A stretch of 64,000 nt of DNA from Skeletonema tropicum (taxonomy: Eukaryota; Bacillariophyta; Thalassiosirophyceae; Thalassiosirales; Thalassiosiraceae). The stretch lies in NCBI GenBank assembly GCA_037178625.1, contig CM074131.1:3348001-3412000 (forward strand). The letters are read 5' to 3'. This document shows positions 32,564-44,505 of this stretch, piece after piece. The position numbers and the translations under genes were made by a program. The notes under the pieces were generated by a model that was not told the origin of the DNA, searched no databases, and worked only from the letters and a program-made list of their open reading frames with translations. Numbering within the stretch: position 1 is the first letter of the stretch; the number at the start of each line of letters is the position of its first letter.

Positions 32564-33625
32564 TAGTAAATTTTCAAGTTATTGTTGTAATTACGGTGTT
32601 GCTGTCCACTTTTGGTGCGTCGGCGAAATGGGATGCACATGATATGACTTCGGTCCACTAGCGTGCGTCAATACTTGGTACAGCAAGCAACCATCACCTA
32701 TTTTATTGTAAGTGGCTGCGACCTTTGGAGCTGCATGACTAAGTTCGACAACAAAGAAGGCTGCACCTCGAAACTTCGCCGACGTCGGACACTAACACTA
32801 CTACTTCTGGAAAGAAGAGGTCTTGGAGAGCTGTTACAGAAATAGTGTCTATTGCAGGTCGGTGGGACGAGTCATCCGCAGTAGGTTTTATCCGACGCAT
32901 CGGTTGGGACGCCGAAACTTTAACACCCACTACTGATGACTCATCTTTCCTCTCGATAATTGACAACGTCTGTAGTCGGAGGAATGTGTATTTCAAAAAT
33001 GACTTCTTACCTTTTTCCGCCCAAATTCTTCGCGTGCAGTAATTCGGAATTCATCGAGAACGTCAAGAGTGTCCATTGCAGGTCGGTATGAAGAGTCACG
33101 CGCAGTTGGTTTTATTCGACGCATCGGTTGAGACGCCAAAACTTTAACACCCACTACTGATGACTCATCTTTCTTCTCAACAATGGCCACCCCTTTCGTC
33201 TCAAGTCAGTTCTTCTCCATGGAACACCGTTGGAGCAGGTCAAGAAGATAGCACAGAGAGTAAACAGAAAAGCAGCCCGAGCAGCCTTGAGGAAGCTTGT
33301 TGACACAGGTGCAGCAGATAAGCTACCTAGATATTCCTTTCTTTTCTAATGCCATCCTTGAAGTGATCACTTGATACTCGAGTGAGTTGTCATTTCTGAT
33401 TGACCAGAGCCCTCTTCTTCCCTGACAAAATACCGAACCCTTGTTGCACATCAACATCACTTGTATCACCGGGTGATTCTATGTGTCCCAAAGGGGACGA
33501 ACGTTGAATTCGTTGTGGTGGAAGCGACTCATGCTTTAATAGGTCCGTCTTCGTCCTTGCCTTGGCCCTTCGGCATTCAACACAAGCCATGATAGATGGA
33601 ATAGAGAGAATTACTTTATCCTTCG
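32564..33625 (-). repeat. 1.06-kb repeat, reverse copy (twin of 62942-64000)
   Basis: Reverse complement of 62942-64000 with few differences. The shared stretch starts at CGAAGGATAAAG (33625 reading leftwards). It holds the coding-like modules described for the right copy. Helitron copy 3 ends 80 bp before it, so its own far end may be truncated. Confidence 0.85.
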
Positions 33626-33995
33626 TCAAAAGAGACATGCAAGTGGAAATGTTAGAGCATGGTTGAAGTTAATACGAGTCGGTGGCATGAAAAGAGTTGT
33701 TCTCACCAATTATTTTTGGTATTTGTCCGTTCTGTTCACAGCAGAAAATAATTCCCATCATGCTCCGTTCTTTGACATAATCCATAATTTATCATGTCCG
33801 TACAGTGGTGACGTTATACATTGCGGATGATGAGAGGGCAGGTGGAGGCGGCCGGCGGTCGGCAGCGTCTTATCATGGTCAATAGGTAACTCAAGCAGTG
33901 TTGTCGATGGGTTGAGCGAGCGAGGTGGTTGCTGTTTTATTTGAGTTTTGATGAATTTGGGGTGACCGTTTGCTTTTTTGAAAGTTGGATTCTCA

Positions 33996-34091
33996 TTCTT
34001 GTGTGCAAGAAATCCAGTACCCGGACCTTGTGGTTGGTAATAATGGGACTCCGTCCTAATAACTGAACCTGAACTGCCAATAATAGGAATG
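33996..34091 (-). repeat. Right inverted end of the MULE-type element
   Basis: The mirror image of 24391-24486 with only a few differences. If both ends belong to one element it would span 9.7 kb and contain Helitron copy 3 and the 1.06-kb repeat as later insertions. No target duplication was found. Confidence 0.55.
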
Positions 34092-34203
34092 GGGCGGGCC
34101 TGGCGGCACCTACGGGGCTGCCGACGGGTGTCATCAATTCTGTCCGGCCCTCGCATATTTTGGCGGGAGCCGGGTTGCGACACCCATCACCCATCCTGTC
34201 CGT
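34091..34203 (+). repeat. Direct repeat left of the pogo-like element
   Basis: Shares GGGGCGGGCC, GACGGGTGTCATCAA, CTCGCATATTTTGGCGGGAG and CGGGTTGCGACACCCATC with 35313-35422 in the same order and orientation. Confidence 0.75.
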
Positions 34204-34211
34204 GGTAGGTA

Positions 34212-35272
34212 CCGTCTATACCTTAAAAAGTGTCCGTAGGACAGGACCACACTATTGCAGCCCGGACACTGTCACTCCCCCTGCAAGGATGCACGGACAC
34301 ATTCTAGAATCCGGACACTTTCAAGGGTTTCTTAGAGCGCAACATGTAACAACAAATACTTAAAATTATTCTACTCCATCTCTCCATCGCTATTGTCCCC
34401 ATCCTCATCAATGATGCCAAATGCTGCTTCAATCGCGACAAAGTCATCTTCATTCCCATTTTCCTCGTCTAAAAGATGGTCCAGCCCCTCCTGGCCACAA
34501 TACTGCTTCACCATTTTATGTACCTCATCTTCGGTCCAAAGCACAACCTGCCCTTTATCCGAAAAGGAAAGCTCCTCTTCCGGAGTGTATCCACATGCAG
34601 TCCATGACTTTCTAACCATTTCTTCAGGAATCTTATCCCAGGCCTGAACAACCCATGTTGCCAATTGCTGTCGTGATGGAGCTTCAGGCGTCCCTTTTTC
34701 TGTGACGGGAGCAATGAGGCTGTATGCATCGTACAAGTCACGGAAGTAACCTTTGAAGACCTTGTTGATCACCTTGTCAAGAGGCTGTCCACATGGGGTT
34801 AGTCCTCCTGGTAAGATATCCACAGAAAGACAAGGAAGTGATAGGCAAAAGTCTTTCACCTCAGCTGTAGAATATGACTTGAAGTCATCCCACAGCACAC
34901 CAATCTTGTTTTCGCATTCTCCTGTCTCTTTGTCATATCCACCAGCGGGCAAGATAATCTTCTTCAGGTAGAGCTTGGTAAGAGCATGGTTTGAGCAAGC
35001 CTTCGGCGCTACTGTAATGTACGCTTTGTCGCGAGGAGGGTAATGGTTGCCATGGCGATCAGGTTTGCGTTCATAAATTTCTCGAGCTTATTTTAACACA
35101 ACATGGTGTGGTGGCCCGCCGTGCTGGGTTGTGCGTGCTGGCTTCGCACAAAGCATTTGAAAGTGTCCGAATCTGGTCGGACACTTCCTCGAAAAAGGCT
35201 GCGGACACCTACAAGTCACCTGAAAAACAGTCCGGACAACAGAAAAATCCGGACACTTTTTAAGATAGACGG
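34212..35272 (-). mobile_element. Pogo/Tigger-like DNA transposon, internally shortened
   Basis: 1,061 bp bounded by TA dinucleotides (34210-34211 and 35273-35274). The ends are inverted: CCGTCTAT then CTTAAAAAGTGTCCG on the left, the complement on the right with a 2-bp gap difference. CGGACA/TGTCCG words repeat in both subterminal regions. It contains only the C-terminal part of a DDE transposase, so it would need a helper. Confidence 0.75.
34371..34952 (-). pseudogene. Pogo-type DDE transposase C-terminal fragment
   Basis: The frame encodes KIGVLWDDF, then LPGGLTPCGQPLDKVINKVF, then PSRQQLATWVVQAWDKIPEEMVRKSWTACGY, a good match to the DDE_1 end of pogo/Tigger transposases, followed by an acidic tail. 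In-frame coding probably extends upstream to about 35010 (PKACSNHALTKLYLKK). The HTH DNA-binding region and first catalytic Asp are missing. Confidence 0.7.
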
Positions 35273-35312
35273 TACTCTCAATCTAGACGCAGACGGGTGT
35301 CAAGAGTGTCAA

Positions 35313-35422
35313 GGGGCGGGCCGTGGCCGGCGGCGCCGACGGGTGTCATCAAAAAAGCGTTTAAATTCCCGCCCCTCGCATATTTTGGCGGGAGCCGGGT
35401 TGCGACACCCATCCTGTCCGTG
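35313..35422 (+). repeat. Direct repeat right of the pogo-like element
   Basis: Partner of 34091-34203. The two may be ends of an older element into which the pogo-like element inserted. Confidence 0.75.
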
Positions 35423-37265
35423 CAACCATGGTGAAAATGGGCTCCCTATGACTAGCCATAACTCAGTAACTACTAGGATGTTGACCCTATTTTAAAGCGT
35501 TAATATTATTTATTTTATCCGTAGAAGCTCATTGATACCTCACTTGTCCACTAACTCCCGTAATTGAAGTCAAAAAGGTAGGATTTGAGGGCGATCGTAG
35601 TAGCTATCATGCGATGATGCCAGAGGTTATCAGTATTGTGTCGGATGAACCGGCTGGACCAAAAAGGTCTCTCCTTTACAAACTAGTGTCAAGGAAGGTT
35701 ACTTATGTATATTCCAACACTCTCCTTTGGTGAAGGAGTGTCCGTACAGGACGACGTGCACCGCACATCAGTTGAGGCATCCGCCGGTGGCTCTTCATTT
35801 GTTGCTTCGGTTGTATTCAATGTGGATAGCAGGGGTATTTCATTGATCAGCTTTGTACAAGCGTCGGCCGTCTGCCTCCCTGTCCTACGGCTACGGACCA
35901 CACAGACTGATGAGTCGGCGAAAGCAAGAGTAGGTACATATCTCCTTGTAGGACAGACCAAGAGTACGAATGTTCGTACTCTCAAAATGGCCATCTTTGT
36001 GCTACTACTACAGCTACTTCTGTGGCAATAATGACATAATACACCTAGACAATCTTGTTAGGCATGTCGTGAGCTTTCATTTGATGCCCCATTTATGTTA
36101 ATAGCACTAGTATTCTGCTCACTGTGTGCATCTATGTAAACCTACCCGAATTTTTTTACCTCATTTTGTGTGCTCCGGTGGCAATGAATTAGATAAAGGT
36201 GGACAATTAACATTGATAATAGCACAAAAACGAATAGAAGCTGTTGCCAACATTATGCCCTAACATATTTGGTGGGTGGTGCGGAGTAGAAGAAGGTATT
36301 GCGCATCAATCGACCATTGCAGATGCTGACATAATTTTCATCCAAAATCTCAAATCAGACACATATTCCTTTATTTCATTCGAATCAGAGCACCACACCT
36401 TACGACCTCGCACACACACCTTCCATTTGACGTAATATGACGCTCCAACTTCTCTTTCGTCTGAAGTTTGGTGATTTACTCCATCAATTACGTCGTCAAC
36501 ATTAATAGTTTGGACCGATGACGGGCGCAACTGCCACTAAAATGCGGTGTAGGAGAGGGCCCGATGGGGAGATAAGCGATACCAAGGACATCTCCATGTA
36601 CACCGGGGTTGTTGTAAGCATTATGCGAGAGATCGTCGTCGGAATCGCCTCCTATGTCAGCCAATTCATCGTCATGGTGGTGAATTGTTGGGTAACGGAT
36701 TGCAAAAAATTCAAAAAAATCATCAAAAAATCATGTCGACACAACAACCATGGCATCTTCTGTGGCCACCCCGTCACCAATTTAGACCGATCCACCCACA
36801 GTAATCCCATCAGCAATATCATATGAAGCAGTCTACCTTTTGGTTTTATTTGAATCGGTTGATTTGTCGAGTAGTTATTGAATATATATATCCATCATCA
36901 CGTGTTGATGAAAGACGCATCATCACAACGACATTATGTATGGAGACGGTGCACACCACACCGGCCGATTCTGACACCCGCACCACAACGGTTCGCGATT
37001 CCATGATATTACCGTCACGGGGAGCCACTGTGGGCCTTCTAGAATGGAGTAGTTATGAAGATACAATGGTACAAAGTATGGTGTGTGAGAGTACGATGGC
37101 ATTTTTTGAGTGATCGGATGGTGCAGTTTGCAACGGTCGTATCTCTAAAGTTTATGGTGGAATAAAGTAGTTAAAGTATGCTGTAAGACTAAATCGAGTG
37201 TGCTGAACACGATGGTTATGCTTAAAAGGTGTGAAAGTGGCTTCTTTTAGGAGAACTTTAGGTTT
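35423..37265. other. Gene-poor stretch with one foldback arm
   Basis: ORFs are short and overlap on both strands without recognisable domains. The arm at 35938-35983 (ATATCTCCTTGTAGG, then a near-palindrome AGAGTACGA..TCGTACTCT) has an inverted partner at 38098-38137. Confidence 0.4.
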
Positions 37266-37266
37266 A

Positions 37267-37270
<4 letters not shown>

Positions 37271-37303
<33 letters not shown>

Positions 37304-38092
37304 AAATAAGTGATTAGTTTAGGATGGTATTCAGGAGCTGTTTACTGGGCAAGCTGGATCTGAACTTGCCCATTTTAGGTAATAAGAGGAGTGCAGTCTA
37401 GGTATCTCTAGTTCAGTGGCAAGTCCGCACTCCTCTTGTCACCTGTGCTAGGTGATGGTATGTTCCTCCTCCCTCCTACTCTCAACTGCCTCTCGACAGG
37501 TGAGAGTGAGAGTCCTCACTCAACCTCTGCCACCGCAGGGGTGGGGGAGAGGGGATTACTCCCCACTCCAGGTGTGCCAGTTGGACATCCCCGGCCCATT
37601 CTCAATGAGTGGCCGGATGCGGTGGTGCCTGTCCCTACTCCCTCTGAGCAGGAGGGAGTTTGCCCGGACTAGGGCAAGGGACATGCGTACCCGCACATAG
37701 AATATCATCTGGCTACGCTGACGCTCCCACTTTTCAGCTAAGTGTGTACCCAGTTGACGCATCGCATTCAAGGCCTCTCTACCTGGCATTCCATCAGCCG
37801 TGAAGCAGAGGGGGGTGAAGTCCCGACGTCGTTCAAGACAAGCTGCCTTGTACTTGCGGATTTTCTCCCTCTCTTGTTGCCTCAAGACAGCCGAAGGCGC
37901 CTTGTTGCGGTAGGAGCGGCAGTCCGCGTCGGTGATGCGAGTGTCAAAGACAGTTCGACGCTGTCTCTTCCAGAAGTGGGAGACCATCACATCTCCACGC
38001 TCTTCCGTTGTTGTCACTGGGGTCGACCCATCAGTTGCGTTGTGTTGTTGCGTGGTATTTTCAGCCTCTGCTGCGGCAGCAGCCAAATTTTG
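37271..38092 (-). mobile_element. 5'-truncated non-LTR retrotransposon with poly(A) tail
   Basis: On the reverse strand an RT-associated C-terminal frame (38086-37556) is followed by about 260 bp of 3' UTR and an A28 tract (37298-37271). The tail and 5' truncation are typical of target-primed insertion. No target-site duplication was recognised. Confidence 0.6.
37556..38086 (-). pseudogene. C-terminal part of a non-LTR reverse transcriptase polyprotein
   Basis: Residues such as FDTRITDADCRSYRNK, EKIRKYKAACLERRRDF, TPLCFTADGMPGREAL and VRVRMSLALVRANSLLLRGSR form the conserved tail found after RT in many algal and invertebrate LINE-like proteins. The RT catalytic domain is absent. Confidence 0.6.
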
Positions 38093-38137
38093 GTGTGAGA
38101 GTACGAATACTCGTACTCTTACCTACAAGGAGATATA

Positions 38138-40912
38138 GGTAAGTAGTACAGCTGTTTTCAAAACGATCCTGTTTATCGTAAAAAGTAATTCCGCCCGTAG
38201 AAACATACCAAGGTGTGACACAGATTTGACTCGACTGCTCTCTTCCCCCCACTCCCACAAAACCAGCACCTTCACCATGATGACATACATACATCTGGTA
38301 GCATCAGTTGCAGCAACTCGCCGCCTACATGAATGCAACAAATCGTTCCCAGTAGTACTATCAGTTAAGTACTAGATGCGAATATGTGTATATCTTTAAC
38401 CTGCTTCAACCACCGCTGAAGAGTCTTAATGTCTATCATCACGTCCCAAAAATCGTGCATGTACTTTGCTTTCACTGATCAACCTATCATAGACATCGAG
38501 GAAATGAGTAGAACCAAACGACGGAGTAAATCATCGCGTCATTATTTCATATGTGCCATTCATGATGTTATTTGGGCGTGAAGAAAGTGTCGAGCGGATG
38601 GAATAATTATAAATCTTGTCGGTACCATTGTCGAACTTTTAGAGATACCACCTCCTCTAAAGTATGACACCGCAGCCAATCTACGACCATGGGGCGAATA
38701 AAACAAGAGCTAATACTTCCGCCGATATTCATATTGAGGATTATCTTTGGTACTTCCTCGTATTTTGCAAGGTTTTATGAAGTTGTATGTAAAGGCGATG
38801 CTGTGACACAACATAATACAATAATACAACAATTGTTATATGTATTGTGCGTCACGTGTTGTTGTAGAATATGAGTAAAATTGTAAACTGTAATCAGCTT
38901 CTCAAGGCTGCAATAGCGTTGCTACTACAATTCAAAAATTCAATGACATTTAATACTTGTCAATATTACGTAATATTTCTGAATTGGCAGTGCTACATGC
39001 TTTGAGCTACGTGCTTTGCTTTGGCCAGGTAGGACTTCTATCTCCAGTCTTACTATTGCACATCATACTTCCCATTCATTGTTGCAAGACGCGCAGATTG
39101 ACCCCTTTCCGATCATTATCACGTACGATCCAGTACAGCCTCCTTCTCAACAGATGTTTGTTACTCTTGTCTCCGTTGGTCTGAAGTAATGCCGATGTCA
39201 TCGATGGGGCAGGAAGCATCAGTTTGATTCCAACTCGCGAGCAGCGAGTGTTCTAGGTCATCATAGCGTTGTTTGGCAATCATTTGATATTCTTCGGGGA
39301 AATATTGTCGTTGTTGTAGTTGTAGTTGTAGTTGTTTTATCCTGTTCATATTTCTCAGATACTTCCACAAATGCATTGTTATCCGGGTACCTCCTCAAAA
39401 ATATCGGCACCAACCATCCCCGCAACAAGGGGCCGTTCACTTCTAACGATTACGAATCACGCTGGCAGCCGCAAAAGAGCAATGAATATCATGTTGTCAT
39501 GTGATGATGAGGTATCTGCCGTGATCTATGATGATAGTAGTGTTGCTGCGTTGCTTCTTCTCGGCAATAAGAGGATATTGTGACATTAACATCTTGTCCA
39601 TATTTCCGCGGTCCAAGCCTCCTGACGAAGTCAAAGAACGAAATGGTGATGAATATGATTATTGACACTTGGTCTGATGATTCGGTAGTATATTATATGA
39701 CCTAAAGGCTCCTCATACTCCAATGATGATGGCTATAAGGGAGGGACGAATCTGTGATAGCACGGAATGCATTTAGAATTTTCTTCTTGGAGCTCATGAC
39801 AACTGTTCTCAAGTCTATGCTAAGGTCTTAATCGAATATTAAGGTGCATTGGATCAATATGATTGCTTAGCATAGACTTGAGGAATGATACCTAGTGAGA
39901 ATTGGCCGTCTGCTTTTGGGTCTTGTAGGGCCATGATTGGCATCATTTTGTGCGGAAGATGCTTGATGAGTGATGGAGGCGGGAAAAATCGGCCCAAGTG
40001 ATTTTTATAAGACTCATTACGTCATTTATACTGAACCAACGTAGGAATTCGAATTTTGTATGTCCAGAATCTCTGAAATGAAAACAGCTGTATATAGAGC
40101 AAGGAGAAGTGCCACAGAATAACCGTACAGAGGGTTAGCCCCAGCTCGGCTGGGGGGATAATAGAGTGTGCGAGGGGGGGGGAAGAGGGGGAAGAAAATT
40201 GCGAGCGAAGCGAGCATAATGGTGGGAGGAGAGGTGGGAGGAGGAAGAGGAAGGAGAGACTGCGCATATTATTCAATGAAGTTACATAGAATTAGACTCC
40301 CTCTTGTAGTTCTCTGCATAGCGTCTCTTGTTACGCTGCATCTTCTCCTCTTGACGCAACCTCTGGTGCTCATAGTAAATTTCGTGGTCGTCAGCTAAAG
40401 CTAAAGGACAGAATACAATGTCCTTTTATTCGCGTGATCGTGATGAAAAGTGTGGAACTCCATCTTCTATGGTTGACTTGCCTTGTTCTTTGTTAAAGTA
40501 AAAATCCTTCCTTATCATTCCACAAACTTTACATCTCTTTTGACCCGTAGCAGCGTCTGCAGTGATGCCATGATTTGCCATCACCATAGCGGCAACCTGT
40601 TGTCGACGCAGAAGATCTTCCTCGGAAGATCATTCTTCCTCCTCTTCGGCTTACTTGGACACGCGGTTTCCACTCCTTTCCGTACTCTTGATATCGTTGG
40701 CGATGCCGATGTACTGGCAGCAGTTACATACAACCGTTACTGATAGGTCGGCGGCAGCGGTTGTCTCGCCCAAGTTATTCAAGCCCTTTGACGGTGACGA
40801 AGTTGGTGTAAATGATTTCAGAGTTGACTGCTCAATTGACTGCTGGCTGCATTGAATGCACCGTGACGCGTGATTAATGTCGAAAGCTCTTTCATTTTAT
40901 TGACCCACTGAA
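38138..40912. other. Intergenic, no gene seen
   Basis: Only short, overlapping ORFs. It contains the stem-loop at 39808-39882 and a G-rich purine strand near 40170-40260. Confidence 0.45.
39808..39882. repeat. Stem-loop with perfect 17-bp arms
   Basis: CTCAAGTCTATGCTAAG at 39808-39824 and its exact complement at 39866-39882 enclose a 41-nt AT-rich loop. Confidence 0.8.
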
Positions 40913-41275
40913 TCACCAGGAGGTGGTATCGTAATAATTGGTTTCGCAAAGAGGTGGAAGCGGCCTCTTCTCCTTAAGAGCTTTTTCGATCTCCACTATA
41001 CGCCACTTCCTGTACTTGAAATGGCAACACGCACCAATCTCACTTATTTGCACCTTGGAAAGGATTACTCTTCTCGCTGAACCAAATCTCCTTGAACTTT
41101 TTCTCCTATCATCGTTGAAATGTGGGGGTGGGGGAGCATGCTGTCCATCGCCGGCACGTTGCTTTCTTGTCAATACGTTTCTCCTACTATTTGCCTTCAT
41201 GCTTTGTTTGAATGTTTGTGCATTTAGACTTTCAAATTCATGCCTCACGATATCAATCCCTGCGTCGACAGCCAT
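40913..41275 (-). CDS. Hypothetical small basic protein
   Basis: 120 codons, rich in Arg/Lys, with an APPPPH stretch and FKYRKWRIVEIEKALKEKRP near the C-terminus. No family recognised and no splice evidence. It is listed because the composition is more protein-like than the neighbouring frames. The opposite strand is also open over most of this interval, which weakens the call. Confidence 0.2.
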   Translation of the reverse strand: MAVDAGIDIVRHEFESLNAQTFKQSMKANSRRNVLTRKQRAGDGQHAPPPPHFNDDRRKSSRRFGSARRVILSKVQISEIGACCHFKYRKWRIVEIEKALKEKRPLPPLCETNYYDTTSW

Positions 41276-42585
41276 AACATCATTAGTATTTTTATCACAT
41301 TGTTCTATTGTTGGGTGTTCATCAAATGCCTACACTTGTGTTAACGTTGGTTTGCAATGAGGGCATTTAGCATCATTATACCCAAACACCTCTAAATCGT
41401 AGCAGCCCTTTTCCTTATATTTGTCGTATTTAACTCCACTCTAACATCTTTGATCTTCCGTGCGGTGGGCTTGCACAACATTCCGAGAGGAACTTCTTTT
41501 TGTTGTCGAGGTGGTGCAGCTGCGGCGGAGACGGAGGCGGGGGCGGCGGTATTTTCTGGGTCTCACCAAGATAATCGTTAAGCATAACTACTGTGATTCT
41601 AGCTTCCCATTCTTCGCCATCATAGGTTATTTTGTGTATAAAATGCAGGACGGAAGTCTCTAGGAAGTCATGGTGCTGTCATCATGCTTGTCATTGCGAC
41701 GGTAGCTTTTTCACATCGTTTTCATGTCCGATGCACAAGTTCTTGAAGATCGTAGCAAATTTTGAGGTCTGTACATACAGGGGAATAAGTATTTTACGTC
41801 TGTCTTTCGATTCAGCCGTAAGAAGTTATTCAGACGTAAGAAAACATTCCAGGTCCGATTTGGCCCAGCTCTGCGTGGGGAGTTCGCACCTTAATCTACC
41901 TTAATCAGACTGAATGTCGTTTCTGGGGTGAGACAGCTCTCATTTGAATGCCGTGGTATTTAGACTTTGATTTACAGGACATTGCTGGCTGGTGGTATAT
42001 ACTCAGGTTTTTGGATAAAGGGGGCTATGTAGCCTACCCTTTATGGGGGGATTTCCCAATTCTCCCCCCTGCGAGCAGGGGAACCTTTAGCTACTCCGTG
42101 ATTTTCGTCTAAATCTAGCCAAATATTGGCTAATATGGACCATTTTACCCCTATTTAGACGATTTTGCCACCTGATCAGAACCCTCAATATCGGGAAACT
42201 CCCCCCTCGCCCCCCTATATCCAAAGGCCTACTTGCTGGTAAGTAGGTCCAAGATGGACTTGACCTTACCCAGAGATATTGAAGCAGAAATAACATACCA
42301 ATTCACAAAAGCCAATAAGTACGTAGCCAAGCGAAGAGAGCGAACACTTTTAAACCGGAGCGAGGGGCTCGGGTTGGTACCGAAGTCATCAACACGATCT
42401 ACTAGCGTGCGACGCCTGAAGCAGGAAGCAACAGGCAGGAACTCAGCTCTTTTAGTCAAATTGAAGTCGCAAGTGTTTCAGTGAAACCAGTTTGGCACCT
42501 GGCACCCCTCCAATTGAGAGTCCCACAGTGGTTGTGACGACCTTCACTCGCCTAGATACACATCGATTTGACGTGTCAAAAAAGA
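41276..42585. other. Intergenic upstream of the DUF6824 gene
   Basis: No convincing gene. An 83-codon frame at 42233-42484 has ordinary composition and no recognised domain. Several C-runs and G-runs occur at 42030-42230. Confidence 0.4.
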
Positions 42586-43366
42586 ATGACGCCAACTGAT
42601 AGCGATGTTCTGTCAGGCCGTGGAGCTTGGTACAATCAACATCCCGGCAATAAGCAATTTCGGAAGATGATTGACAAGCAGAAGGTAGGTTATCTACTTT
42701 ATTCCCATTATTTTTCTTTCGCCCAACTGCCGAACGTATGAGAAATGATTGCTGAGTTATTCTCTATAACCTCCACATTCCACTGTTAGTATGCCTATAA
42801 AAGGGCTGACAAGAAGAAGCAAAAGAACATCTCCAAGGCCATCATTGAAGCCGTCTATTCGAAGGATCCCCCCGGTAGATTTCTCAGAAGGTGTTCTGAA
42901 ACTGGTCAATGGAAGGAGCTGTCGAACAGAGAAGCAGCCGATAGGGTAGTGCAAGCGATGGCGTATGCCAGTAGAGGAAAGGAGGAATCGAAACGGAGGA
43001 GAGAAGAACTGCGGCGTTCCCGTCAAAGATCTCAGCAGCAGAGCGTTGATCAATCGGTTCATCTTCAACAAGACCAAGACGAGACAACGAACCAAGTGTT
43101 GGATCAAAATAATTCATCTTCTGTGGCACATCATGAGCTTGCTGTCCGGAGGGGAGGGGCACAAGGCACAAGGAATAACACACAATCTGCAACTGATCTG
43201 TTTCGTGTGCCTGGAAATTCCAATCTGCAGCAGCAACTTCATCTTCTACAGCAATTGCATCAATCTATCACTAGTAGCGCAGTTGCCACCCTCCCAACAT
43301 CTGCAGACAATACTTCCAGCAATGAAAGTGCAGATCAGAATGGATTGATCCAGCTACTTCTCCAGA

Positions 43367-43398
<32 letters not shown>

Positions 43399-43920
43399 CA
43401 ACAACAACTTCTTCGGCTTAAGCTTCAGCACATGTTGGTTCCCCCGAATAATCCTTTGGGACATTTACTGCAGCCACAAACTGCACTTCAACCTGCTTTG
43501 AATGTTGGGATGACTCATCATCTGCTGAATCAGGCACAGCAACAGCAACAACAGCAACCAAATCAACTTCTCCTCCTCCAGCAACTCTTGAATCAGCAGA
43601 ATGTGGTCCCGTCTGCGTCACTTCCTATGTCAATCTCCACATCTGCCCCATTCTTGAGGGGGCGTCAACCTCAGTCAGCTACTAATCTCTTACTGAATCT
43701 ACAGCAGCAATCGAATCTTCCAGCATCATCAAGAGCACTTTTGCTCAACAACGTGCTGAGCCGTTTACAACGCCAACCAAATCCTAGCTTAGGGATATCC
43801 AACGCTCTCCAGTCCCAGCAACAACAAACTAATCAACTACAACGCAGTATGATGCTGCAGCAAAATCAGTTGCTAGCCACTTCTAATAATCAGTTGCCGT
43901 TTCGGCGCAGCAACAGTTAG
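42586..43920 (+). CDS. DUF6824-domain polyglutamine protein (diatom-type putative regulator)
   Basis: Exon 42586-42684 (donor AAG|GTAGGT) and exon 42790-43920 join in phase 0 to 409 residues. The N-terminal domain spans residues about 5-95: DSDVLSGRGAWYNQHPGNKQ with RKMI after it, then YKRADKKKQKNISKAIIEAV, GRFLRR and GQWKELSNREAADRV. This is the signature of DUF6824, widely expanded in diatoms and of uncertain, possibly DNA-binding, function. The rest is Gln/Asn/Leu-rich with long CAG/CAA runs (43369-43410), typical of transcriptional regulators. Coding-like sequence continues to 44190 in other frames, so the real C-terminus may be longer. Confidence 0.75.
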
Positions 43921-43987
43921 GATCCGCCGCGCCTTCCACAGGCACAGGCATTGTCCGCAACAACTTAACGGCAGTTTCATGACATCC

Positions 43988-44189
43988 CCAGGACCCTAAC
44001 GAAGCGCAGGAGAAGGGGTCGACGGCACATCCTATCCCTATCCGGGTTCAAGACGGAGGCATTCGCCAAACAAGAATTTCATTCGAGGTCGAGGCTAATC
44101 CGAGCTTGCTCATCGATGAAGACATCATTAGTATGATCGAACGGATTCAGTGTCAAGCAAAACAGCATCACATGAATCAGTTCTGGTAG
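43988..44189 (+). other. Likely extra 3' exon or frame-shifted tail of the DUF6824 gene
   Basis: After a possible acceptor (CATCCCCAG) a frame reads DPNEAQEKGSTAHP, then IRQTRISFEVEANPSLLIDE, and ends NQFW at TAG (44189). It looks like genuine protein but is out of frame with the stop at 43920. A second open frame bridges 43900-43978. Confidence 0.35.
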
Positions 44190-44505
44190 TTAGATGATTA
44201 TACTTAGATGATTATGATGTGTGGTAGAATTACTTACGAATTAGGAATAATCTAGATATTTTTTCTCTTCTCTTCTCTTCAGTTCCCGCAGGCAGTGATA
44301 GCATAGCTTGGAGCTTGGCACTCGGCAAGGGTGTTTATTGTAGGCAGTGCACACACAACATACGGCATCAAATATGCATTGAATCTCTGGAATACATCGA
44401 TTCACACTTCCTTTATATACAATGTTATATAATTTCATATGATTTCATCTTCTTCAAGTTCCAGCGATGTATCCAATTATCCACCTCTGGTTCTGGTAAT
44501 GATGC

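Noticed and set aside
37436..37700. Forward frames of 78-82 codons
   Set aside because: Antisense to the LINE fragment and its 3' UTR.
40022..40276. Pro/Ser/Leu-rich reverse frame
   Set aside because: Arises from a G-rich purine tract; low complexity and no conserved features.
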